Of a stretch of DNA of 64,000 nt, positions 53,681 to 62,600 are shown in pieces. The notes beneath the pieces were generated by a model that was not told the DNA's origin, searched no databases, and saw only the letters and a list, made by a program, of their open reading frames with translations. A program made the position numbers and the translations under genes. Every line of letters starts with the position of its first letter. Position 1 is the stretch's first letter. Source of the DNA: Chryseobacterium sp. MYb7 (lineage in GTDB: Bacteria; Bacteroidota; Bacteroidia; Flavobacteriales; Weeksellaceae); NCBI RefSeq assembly GCF_002979455.1, contig NZ_PCOU01000001.1, positions 372,001 to 436,000 of the forward strand, written 5' to 3'.

Positions 53681-56614
53681 ATGATTAGCAAAAATTTATT
53701 CAATTCTAAGGTTTGGATACCTCCGGTTGCAGCATTTTTTCTGGGGGTGACCAGTTTCAATGCGCAGAATTCCAAGCCTAAAAAAGATAGCCTTCATGAA
53801 AAAGAGATTGATGAAGTCGTAGTGGTAGCATACGGAAAAGCTAAAAGAAACAGCTATACCGGTTCTGTAGCTACTATTTCAAGTGATAAAATTAATAACA
53901 GACCTGTTACCAATATTACCAAAGCATTGGAAGGACAGGTTGCGGGGATTCAAACAACCAGTGCATCAGGGCAGCCTGGAGCTGTTTCTACCATCCGAAT
54001 CAGAGGGATTGGTTCCATCAGTGCTTCCAGTGATCCGTTATATGTAGTAGATGGAATTCCTTTTGACGGAAACCTGAACTCTATCAGCCCAAGCGATATT
54101 GAATCCATCAGTGTTCTGAAAGATGCTACAGCAAGTGCTTTGTATGGTTCAAGAGGAGCCAATGGGATTATCATCATCACCACAAAATCAGGTAAAAAAG
54201 GAGAGGCTAAAGTCAATTTTAATATCAGCCAGGGATTCTCCGGAAGAGCGGTTAAAGATTACGAACAGGTTAATACAGATCAATATTTTCAATTATACTG
54301 GGAAGCATTGAGAAATGGATATCAATCTGGGAAAGTGAACGCTCAGCAAGCTGCTCAGATGGCAACGGACAACCTTGTTTCTTCATTGGGCATCAATCCA
54401 TATGGAACAGGCTATCCAAAACCGGTAGGAACAGATGGTAAATTGTTGCCGGGAGCTTCACCACTTTGGAATGACGACTGGAGAGATATTTTACAGAGAG
54501 TAGCTTCAAGAAATCAAGTAGATCTTGATATCAGTGGAGGAAGCGAGAAAAGTAATTATTTCTTCTCTCTGGGCTATCTGGATGATAAAGGAATGGCGAT
54601 TGAATCAGGATATAAAAGATACAATACCCGATTAAAAATCAATTCTGAAGTCAAAAAATGGCTGAATGTAGGAGTAAACTTAAATTACACAAACAGTATT
54701 CAGCAAGCTCCTACTTCTTCGGATTCGAAAGCGAGCAATATCATCAATGCGGCAAGATTTATTCCTTCATTTTATCCTTATTATGAAAGAAATCCGGACG
54801 GAACTTATATTTTGGGCTCTGATGGAAATCCAATTTATGATTTTGGAAAATACAGACCTACAAATGCCCTTCAGAATCAGAATGCTGCTGCAACACTGCC
54901 TTTAGATAAAAATGATAATAAAGAAGATAACTTCTCAGGAAAAGGATTCATGGAATTTACTTTCTTACCGGAGTTGAAATTCAAAACAAGTTTCTCTGTT
55001 GATTTGGTGAATTATAACGGTCATTATTATTCAAATCCATTGCTGGGACAAGGAGCTGAAACTGGAGGTTCGGTGACGAAAACAAATACCAGAACACTTT
55101 CTTATACCACCAGTAATATTCTTACGTATGATAAGAAATTTGGAAAACATCATATCAATGCTTTGGCAGGACATGAATTCTACAAATACGATTATCAGAC
55201 AATTTCCGGAACAAGAAGCCAGTTCTCACTGCCTTATTACTATGAACCGGATGCTGCTTCTTTATTAGGAAACTTTAGTGGAAACAGCAATAAATTAAGT
55301 TTATTAAGTTTCCTTGGAAAAGTAGAATACGATTATAACAATACCTATTTCCTGTCAGCTTCAGGAAGAGCAGACAGTTCTTCAAGATTTGAAAAGGATA
55401 ACAGATGGGGGAGATTCTGGTCTGTAGGTGGTTCATGGAAGATTTCGAATGAGGAATTTGTTAAAAATCTGAACGTTTTCAATCAGTTGACTTTGCGTGC
55501 GAGTTATGGAGGTCAAGGGAATGATAAATTGCTTAGGCCAAACGGACAGCCGCTTTATTACGCTTATCAGGAGCTATACAGATTTATAAGTCTTGGAGGA
55601 GAACCGGGGACAACACTGGAAAAAACGTCTACCAATAATGTGAAATGGGAAACCAACCTTAATTTAAATGTAGGATTGGAGTTTGCTATTCTGAATAACA
55701 GAATTAAAGGAAATATCGAATATTTCAAAAGGCAAAGCCAGGATCTTCTGTTTAATATGCCTGTTGCACCATCATTGGGAATCAGTGATTATCCAGCGAA
55801 TATTGGAACAATTCAGAATACGGGATTTGAATTTTCATTATTCACAACCCCAGTTAAGACGGATGATTTTCAATGGAATGTGGATGTAAATCTGAGTACT
55901 TTAAATAACAAAGTAACCAAGTTACCTGGTGGTTCTCTTGTGGTAGGAACGAAATTATTAACAGTAGGAGGTTCTGTATATGATTTCTTTATTCCGGAAT
56001 GGGCTGGAGTAGATCCAAGCAATGGAAAACCATTGTGGAAAACGGTTACTACAGATACCAGCGGAAATTCGGTGGAAGGAACTACTTCAGAGTATTCAAA
56101 AGCTACAAAACTGTTACAAGGTTCTGCCTTACCTAAACTAACAGGAGGAATCAGTACCAGTATCAACTATAAGAATTTTGATTTTTCAGGATTACTGACA
56201 TTCAAAATCGGGGGTAAAATTCTGGATAATGATTATACTTCCATCATGCATAACGGAAGTGCCGGAGGACGTGCATGGAGTGCCGAAATGCTGAACAGGT
56301 GGACTCCGGACAATCCTAATACAGATGTTCCGGGATTGAGTACCACAACGAATAACTGGACATCAACATCTTCAAGATTTTTATATTCCGGAACGTATGC
56401 AAGGCTTAAAAATGTAAGCTTAGGATACACTCTTCCCGAAGCTTACTTTGAGAAGATAGGATTGAAAAAGTTCAGAATTTATATTCAGGCAGAAAACCTT
56501 CTGACCTTCTATAAACATAAAGGAATGGATCCTGAACAGGCTTTGGACGGGACAACGTATTACAGATATCCTGCAATGAGAACCATCACTTTTGGTCTTC
56601 AGGCAACGCTTTAA
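53681..56614 (+). CDS. SusC/RagA family TonB-dependent transporter under SAM riboswitch control
   Basis: From ATG 53681 (a TTG two codons earlier is less likely) the protein has 977 residues. A signal peptide ends near SFNAQN, followed by a Lys/Asp-rich spacer, the TonB-box-like EIDEVVVVAYGK, and a plug with TIRIRGIGSISASSDPLYVVDG and DATASALYGSRGANGIIIITTKSG, the SusC hallmark. The barrel ends MRTITFGLQATL. There is no CarboxypepD-reg-like N-terminal domain. The SAM-I riboswitch upstream suggests that the cargo is methionine, a methionine-containing peptide or another sulfur compound, which would be unusual for a family best known for glycan import. SusD follows 18 bases downstream. Confidence 0.94.
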   Translation: MISKNLFNSKVWIPPVAAFFLGVTSFNAQNSKPKKDSLHEKEIDEVVVVAYGKAKRNSYTGSVATISSDKINNRPVTNITKALEGQVAGIQTTSASGQPGAVSTIRIRGIGSISASSDPLYVVDGIPFDGNLNSISPSDIESISVLKDATASALYGSRGANGIIIITTKSGKKGEAKVNFNISQGFSGRAVKDYEQVNTDQYFQLYWEALRNGYQSGKVNAQQAAQMATDNLVSSLGINPYGTGYPKPVGTDGKLLPGASPLWNDDWRDILQRVASRNQVDLDISGGSEKSNYFFSLGYLDDKGMAIESGYKRYNTRLKINSEVKKWLNVGVNLNYTNSIQQAPTSSDSKASNIINAARFIPSFYPYYERNPDGTYILGSDGNPIYDFGKYRPTNALQNQNAAATLPLDKNDNKEDNFSGKGFMEFTFLPELKFKTSFSVDLVNYNGHYYSNPLLGQGAETGGSVTKTNTRTLSYTTSNILTYDKKFGKHHINALAGHEFYKYDYQTISGTRSQFSLPYYYEPDAASLLGNFSGNSNKLSLLSFLGKVEYDYNNTYFLSASGRADSSSRFEKDNRWGRFWSVGGSWKISNEEFVKNLNVFNQLTLRASYGGQGNDKLLRPNGQPLYYAYQELYRFISLGGEPGTTLEKTSTNNVKWETNLNLNVGLEFAILNNRIKGNIEYFKRQSQDLLFNMPVAPSLGISDYPANIGTIQNTGFEFSLFTTPVKTDDFQWNVDVNLSTLNNKVTKLPGGSLVVGTKLLTVGGSVYDFFIPEWAGVDPSNGKPLWKTVTTDTSGNSVEGTTSEYSKATKLLQGSALPKLTGGISTSINYKNFDFSGLLTFKIGGKILDNDYTSIMHNGSAGGRAWSAEMLNRWTPDNPNTDVPGLSTTTNNWTSTSSRFLYSGTYARLKNVSLGYTLPEAYFEKIGLKKFRIYIQAENLLTFYKHKGMDPEQALDGTTYYRYPAMRTITFGLQATL

Positions 56615-56632
56615 CCATTTAAAATCGAAACA

Positions 56633-58126
56633 ATGAAAAAATTAAAATATATATCGTTTGCACTCATCGGATTTTTGTCGCTGACAAGCTGTGAAAATGA
56701 TCTGGATACTGCACCAACAGATCAGGCTAACAGTGTGGAGGTTTTCAAAACAGCAGAAAGTGCAGAAACAGTTGTGAATGGTACATGGGCAAAGTTTAAT
56801 AATGACGGAACTACGTATGCCAATATCGGGTATTCTACTGTTCTAAGAGCCAGTGATGCCATGGGAAGTGATGTGGCTGTATTGACCAATAAATATGGTT
56901 TTGGCTCTACTTACGCTTTCACTGAAATGGTGAACAGCACGGCCAGCCGTCCGTTATTTATCTGGACTATGTTGTATTCTACCATCAATAATATGAATAA
57001 TGTGATTACAAGAATTGATGGAACGGAAGGAAGCCAGGAGAAAAAAAATCAGGTGAAAGGACAGGCAAAGGCATTACGTGCTTTCTGTTATCTGAATCTG
57101 GCAAGCTTTTATCAGTTCAGCTACCTGAAAGACAAGTCAGCTCTGACAGCTCCTATTTATACTGAACCTTCCACAACGAGTACGGTAGGGAAGAAAAGAG
57201 CAAGCCTTGAAGAAATTTATACTCTGATTAAAAGCGATCTTACCGATGCAGATAATCTGTTGAAAAATTATACAAGAAACAACAAGGATAAGATCAACCG
57301 TGCTGTAGTTAACGGACTTTTAGCAAGAACTTACTTAAATACAGGAGAATGGAGTAAAGCTTCAGCATCGGCCAAAATTGCAAGAGAAGGTTCTCCACTG
57401 ATGGCTCCGGAAAAATATAAAGATGGCTTCAATGATATCAATAATGCGGAATGGATCTGGGGACATGGGCAGACTCAGGAACAGTCTGATGAAAGTTATG
57501 CTTTCCATTATCTGGATGTATCTTCATCGGGAAGTTTTTACTACAGTTTTATGGCTGACCCTTATTTTAAAGATCTTTTTGATACTAATGATATCAGATC
57601 CCAGCTGTTTTCATGGGACGGACAGAAAGGAAGAGAAGGATTGCTGAGGTATGCTAAGTTTAAATTCAAACCAACCCTTATTGCAGATATTGTCTACATG
57701 AGAGCTGCAGAAATGTACCTGATCGAAGCTGAAGCCGAAGCCAGAAACGGAAATGTCTCTCAGGCTGTAGCTGTTTTGAATCAATTAAAATCTGCCAGAA
57801 ATGCTAATATTTATAATGGTTCATTATCCCAGAACACGGTGATAGATGCGGTTTTGATTGAAAGAAGAAAAGAATTGTTCGGAGAAGGATTCTCCCTTTC
57901 AGATATTATCAGAACGCAGGGGACGGTAGTAAGAAAACCATTTGTAGATGCAGATGGGAAACCGATAAAAGTACAGATCACTACACCGGACGGTACCGTG
58001 AAAACGGTAGACGGTAAAGGGCATTCTGTTCTTGATTTCCCGGATAAATCTGCTTTCACGCCGAACAGCAATTATTATCTATTCAGCATTCCACAAAGAG
58101 AATCTGAAAATAACCCGAACTTATAA
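56633..58126 (+). CDS. SusD/RagB family outer-membrane lipoprotein, partner of the riboswitch-controlled SusC
   Basis: The 497-residue lipoprotein has the signal LIGFLSLTSC (Cys20), the SusD-type QAKALRAFCYLNLASFYQF helix, and a C-terminal MRAAEMYLIEAEAEARNGN and LIERRKELFGEGFSLSDIIRTQG block. It caps the SusC barrel and should bind the cargo at the cell surface. As second and last gene of the operon, before a terminator, it is under the same SAM control. No enzyme is encoded with the pair. Confidence 0.94.
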   Translation: MKKLKYISFALIGFLSLTSCENDLDTAPTDQANSVEVFKTAESAETVVNGTWAKFNNDGTTYANIGYSTVLRASDAMGSDVAVLTNKYGFGSTYAFTEMVNSTASRPLFIWTMLYSTINNMNNVITRIDGTEGSQEKKNQVKGQAKALRAFCYLNLASFYQFSYLKDKSALTAPIYTEPSTTSTVGKKRASLEEIYTLIKSDLTDADNLLKNYTRNNKDKINRAVVNGLLARTYLNTGEWSKASASAKIAREGSPLMAPEKYKDGFNDINNAEWIWGHGQTQEQSDESYAFHYLDVSSSGSFYYSFMADPYFKDLFDTNDIRSQLFSWDGQKGREGLLRYAKFKFKPTLIADIVYMRAAEMYLIEAEAEARNGNVSQAVAVLNQLKSARNANIYNGSLSQNTVIDAVLIERRKELFGEGFSLSDIIRTQGTVVRKPFVDADGKPIKVQITTPDGTVKTVDGKGHSVLDFPDKSAFTPNSNYYLFSIPQRESENNPNL

Positions 58127-58157
58127 GAGGACATACTTATAATTAGATTTGATTTTT

Positions 58158-58186
58158 AGCCACTGCGTTTGCGGTGGCTTTTTTAT
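58158..58186 (+). terminator. terminator after the riboswitch-controlled SusC/SusD operon
   Basis: AGCCACTGC pairs with GCGGTGGCT (one G-T pair) around a GTTT loop, followed by TTTTTTATT. Good intrinsic terminator on the plus strand. Confidence 0.88.
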
Positions 58187-58197
58187 TATTTAAGACT

Positions 58198-58593
58198 TTA
58201 TTGATAATAAAATGTGTAGATCTTATCTGATAGATTTACATAGACTATATCTCCCATTTTTTCTCCACTGATCTTCTTAAAATAGACTTTATCATTTTGA
58301 GATTTGTCAACTTTTCCGAAATAAATGGATCTAATAGTTGAACTGTCCATCGTTTTGTTTTTAAAAACAATATAGAGAGAATGGTTGTTTTCCCTATTAT
58401 AAATAGTATGAATACCTATCTTTATATAATTTATTTTGCCATTCGGTTCCTGAATCTTATAATAGCCATTAATTTGAGCTAAGTTATCATCAGACTTGTA
58501 ACTACTGAAATTACTTGTTACACAGCTAATAGTTGTACATAGTATAGAAAATAATAAAATATATTTAACCACAATCAGATACTTTTTATTCAT
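58198..58593 (-). CDS. small lipoprotein of unknown function (131 aa)
   Basis: The 131-residue protein has a lipoprotein signal peptide (LLFSILCTTISC, probable lipid-anchored Cys24). The mature part has a beta-rich pattern (GYYKIQEPNGKINYIKIGIHTIY, then KMGDIVYVNLSDKIYTFYY). I do not recognise a family. Its start overlaps the end of the upstream lipoprotein gene by eight bases, so the two form an operon. Base composition is more AT-rich than the flanking SusD and CusA genes. Confidence 0.6.
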   Translation of the reverse strand: MNKKYLIVVKYILLFSILCTTISCVTSNFSSYKSDDNLAQINGYYKIQEPNGKINYIKIGIHTIYNRENNHSLYIVFKNKTMDSSTIRSIYFGKVDKSQNDKVYFKKISGEKMGDIVYVNLSDKIYTFYYQ

Positions 58594-59056
58594 ATGCTAT
58601 AGTGGAAGGCTCCAGTTGTTTCACTTCATTTTTGTTGAAGATAATATCCTGTATAGTTTTATTAATTCTGTCGAATTTTTTTCCATTATAGCAGAACCAT
58701 CCTTCTTCAGCATTGTGAATATATTCTACATTAATATTGTTCAGACTCAATCTGTCATAGATTTTAGGATTATATCCCCATATAGAACAATCAATTGTAG
58801 AAGGAAGACTTTCAAAGCTGTTTTCTGAAAAAGTTTTCAGAATTTTTTCTTTTTCTTCTCTGGTTAAATTGACCTTTATCGTAGTCGAATCAGAATCATA
58901 ATTTCTTGTAAACAAACCTGTTTTTGAATCATAGGTATCAGTCAAATCTTTATAAATGAATGATGAATTCTGGTTTATTGTATTTTGCTTATTACATGAT
59001 ATCAGACTAATGATAATCAGCAAATAAAAGGTGATAAAAAAGTGATTATTTTTCAT
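58586..59056 (-). CDS. small lipoprotein of unknown function (156 aa)
   Basis: The start chosen is ATG 59054-59056, which puts a clear lipoprotein signal (FYLLIIISLISC, Cys21) at the N-terminus. A longer frame from 59134 would add 26 polar residues before it. The mature protein is polar, with KVNLTREEKEKILKTFSEN and CSIWGYNPKIYDRLSLNN motifs. No family is recognised. It lies in a two-gene minus-strand operon with the 131-residue lipoprotein, between two plus-strand operons, a typical place for strain-variable genes. Confidence 0.6.
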   Translation of the reverse strand: MKNNHFFITFYLLIIISLISCNKQNTINQNSSFIYKDLTDTYDSKTGLFTRNYDSDSTTIKVNLTREEKEKILKTFSENSFESLPSTIDCSIWGYNPKIYDRLSLNNINVEYIHNAEEGWFCYNGKKFDRINKTIQDIIFNKNEVKQLEPSTIAYE

Positions 59057-59208
59057 ATGTGCCCTTTTTGATATTGAGTTATTTTTATTTTCAATGATAT
59101 GAATTTTATTTTTATCATAAAGACCTTGGTACATATTTGCGAATAGGTTTTTACATAAAAATGTTAGTTAAATACTTAATATGAATAATTCAGTTTAGAA
59201 AAAATCTC

Positions 59209-59216
59209 TACCTTTG
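59209..59216 (+). promoter_or_regulatory. -7 element immediately before the Cys-cluster protein gene
   Basis: TACCTTTG fits TAnnTTTG but ends only five bases before the ATG, which would give a nearly leaderless transcript. No -33 is evident. Confidence 0.3.
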
Positions 59217-59221
59217 TAACA

Positions 59222-59545
59222 ATGAACCTCTTAAGATGGATACTGGCAATTTATTTCATGGCACTGTCACTAATGCCATGTGCTGACGTGTCTCATCCGC
59301 AGAATTCGGGAAATAAAATGATTTCTCTAAGTGTTCAGGAAAACCATTCAAAAGAAAAAGGAGATATCTGTTCTCCACTGTGTGCTTGCAGCTGTTGTCA
59401 GATGACGGTTTCAGCATTTAAAATGGATCCTTTATTGGAGATTCCTGAGCAGATTCCTGCTTACTTTTCGAAAAAAATTCTATTCCACAAAAACGACTTT
59501 GCTTACCAGATTTACGACCCTATCTGGCAGCCTCCTAAAATTTAA
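59222..59545 (+). CDS. small exported Cys-cluster protein (DUF6660-like) upstream of the metal pump
   Basis: The 107-residue protein has a hydrophobic signal segment (LLRWILAIYFMALSLMPCADV) and, at about residues 50-60, the cluster CSPLCACSCCQM with five cysteines in ten residues. Such a cluster suggests soft-metal (Cu, Ag, Zn, Cd) or disulfide binding. Proteins of this kind often precede CusA/CzcA-type pumps in flavobacteria (DUF6660). It lies about 145 bases upstream of the CusA-TolC fusion on the same strand and may present or sense metal in the periplasm; this is inferred. Confidence 0.65.
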   Translation: MNLLRWILAIYFMALSLMPCADVSHPQNSGNKMISLSVQENHSKEKGDICSPLCACSCCQMTVSAFKMDPLLEIPEQIPAYFSKKILFHKNDFAYQIYDPIWQPPKI

Positions 59546-59691
59546 TTTTTATTGATTTTTAGAAAGTTATGCTTTCTAATGATAAACTGTGCTTGAAACT
59601 TTGCAATACCATTGCAGAGGTTTTCATGATATTTTTGCTGCAGTATTTTATACTGTATGCATTCATTTTCAATAAAAATTATATTTAAATC

Positions 59692-62600
59692 GTGTTAGAT
59701 AAAATCATAAAATTCAGTATCAAAAACAAGGTGATCATTGGTTTGATGACGCTGGTACTGATCATCTGGGGAACGTGGAGTGCCACCAGATTACCTATCG
59801 ATGCTGTGCCGGATATCACCAACAATCAGGTGCAGATCATTACTGTATGTCCTACATTGGCAGGGCAGGAAGTGGAACAGCTGGTTACCTTTCCTATTGA
59901 ACAGAGTATAGCCAATGTTCCCGATATTCAGGAGACAAGAAGTATCTCAAGATTCGGGCTCTCTGTGATTACAGTCGTGTTCAAAGAAAATGTAGATGTT
60001 TATTTTGCGAGACAGCTCATTAATGAACAACTGAAAAATGCTGTGGAAGAAATTCCAAAAGGAGTGGGAACTCCAGAGCTGGCTCCTGTAAGTACAGGTC
60101 TTGGAGAAGTGTACCAATATATTCTTCACCCTAAAAAAGGAAGCGAAAAGAAATACAATGCTAAAGAACTGCGCACCATGCAGGACTGGATCGTTCGAAG
60201 ACAACTGAACGGAACTCCCGGAGTTGCAGAGATCAACAGTTTCGGAGGCGAATTAAAACAGTACGAAGTAGCCATTGATCCCAATCGTTTAAAAGCAATG
60301 GGAACAAGTATCACCGAAATATTTACAGCCCTTGAAAAAAACAATCAGAATACAGGAGGAGCTTATATTGATAAAAAACCCAATGCCTATTTTATTCGTG
60401 GAATTGGCTTAGTAACCTCTTTAGAAGATATCAAAAATATTGCGGTTAAAAATGAAACCGGAAGCGTTCCGATTTTTATAAAAGACGTTGCTTATGTTCG
60501 TTTAGGAAGTGCCGTTCGTTACGGAGCATTAACCTATGACGGAAAAGTAGATGCCGTAGGTGGAGTAGTGATGATGCTGAAAGGAGCCAATAGTAATGAA
60601 GTAGTCAGCAATATCAAAGCAAAAATTCCGACCATTCAGAAATCTCTTCCTGATGATGTTATCATAGAACCATTTCTGGACAGAACAGACCTTGTAGACA
60701 GAGCCATTAATACGGTACAAAAAAACCTCATCGAAGGAGCTCTGATCGTTATTTTCGTTCTTGTAGTTTTCTTAGGAAATCTGAGAGCCGGACTTATTGT
60801 TGCTTCGGCCATTCCGCTTTCCTTATTGTTTGCACTGGGAATGATGAATGTTTTCGGAGTAAGTGCCAACCTGATGAGCCTTGGAGCCATAGACTTCGGG
60901 TTGATTGTAGATGGTGCCGTAATTATTGTAGAAGCAACGTTACATCATTTAGGCGTAAGGAAATCTGTCCGTGCATTGACACAGTCGGAAATGGATGAAG
61001 AGGTATTTCTTTCTGCATCAAAAATAAGAAGCAGTGCAGCCTTCGGGGAAATTATCATCCTTATCGTATACATTCCGATTCTTACACTGGCAGGTGTAGA
61101 AGGGAAAATGTTTACCCCAATGGCAAAAACAGTAGGATTCGCCATTCTGGGAGCCCTGATTTTATCTCTTACCTATATTCCAATGATGAGTGCTTTATTT
61201 TTATCTAAGAAAATATCCCATAAAGAAACGTTCTCTGATAAAATGATGAATCGTCTTCAAAAGGTTTATCAGCCATTATTACAGAAAGCGATTAAAGTAA
61301 AATATATCATTGTTTCAGCAACAGCTGTTGTTTTTCTGATCTCCGCTTTTATTTTTAAAAATATGGGTGGTGAGTTTATTCCGCAATTACAGGAGGGAGA
61401 CTTTGCATTCCACTGTATTTTACCACAAGGAAGTTCACTCAGTCAGAGTATAGAAACCTCCATGCAGGCGTCAAGGATTATCAAACAATTTGATGAGGTG
61501 AAAATGGTCGTTGGGAAAACTGGTTCCGCTGAGGTTCCTACAGATCCCATGCCGCCTGAAGCAACCGACATGATTGTAGTATTGAAACCACAAAGCGAAT
61601 GGAAAACTAAAAAGTCCTACAATGAACTCGCCGATGAGATCAGTGAAAAGCTGGAAACAATTCCTGGAGTGTTCTTTGAGAAAAACCAGCCTATTCAGAT
61701 GCGTTTCAATGAGTTGATGACAGGAATCAGACAGGATGTGGCCGTAAAGATTTTCGGAGAAAACCTTGATTCTCTTGCAATATATGCAGATAAGGTTGGA
61801 AAAATCATTCAGACGGTAGATGGAGCGACAGCGCCTCAGATTGAAAGAGTGAGTGGTCTTCCGCAGATTAATGTTCAGTATGACAGAACGAGAATTGCCA
61901 ATTATGGATTGAATATCGAAGATGTCAACAATGCAGTAAGTACAGCCTTTGCAGGGAAAGCTGCCGGACAGGTTTTTGAAAATGAAAGACGTTTTGATTT
62001 GGTTGTCCGCCTGGACAGTCTACACAGAACGGATATTTCAGATGTGAACAATCTGATGATTACTTCTGCTACAGGAGCTCAGATTCCATTATCACAGGTG
62101 GCTAATATTAGTTACAAATTAGGACCGGCACAGATCAGCCGTGAGCAGGGAAAACGTAGAATTGTTATTGGCTTCAACGTGAAAGACAGGGATGTGGAAA
62201 GTGTGGTGAAAGATATTCAGGCAAAACTAAATAAAGTGAAACTTCCTTCCGGATACTATTTTACCTACGGAGGACAGTTTGAAAATCTTCAGGAGGCGAG
62301 CAAACGCCTGATGATCGCTGTTCCGGTATCATTGCTACTTATCTTTATGCTGCTGTATTTTACTTTCCGTTCATTCAAACAGGCCGCATTGATCTTTACA
62401 GCCATTCCGATGAGTGCCATTGGCGGTGTATTCGCGCTTTTAATAAGAGATATGCCATTCAGTATCAGTGCAGGAATCGGATTTATTGCTCTTTTTGGAG
62501 TAGCAGTATTGAACGGAATAGTTTTGATCGGAACATTCAACCAATTAGAAAAAGACGGTGAAACTGATATTCTGAAAAGAGTATTTGAAGGAACAAAAAC

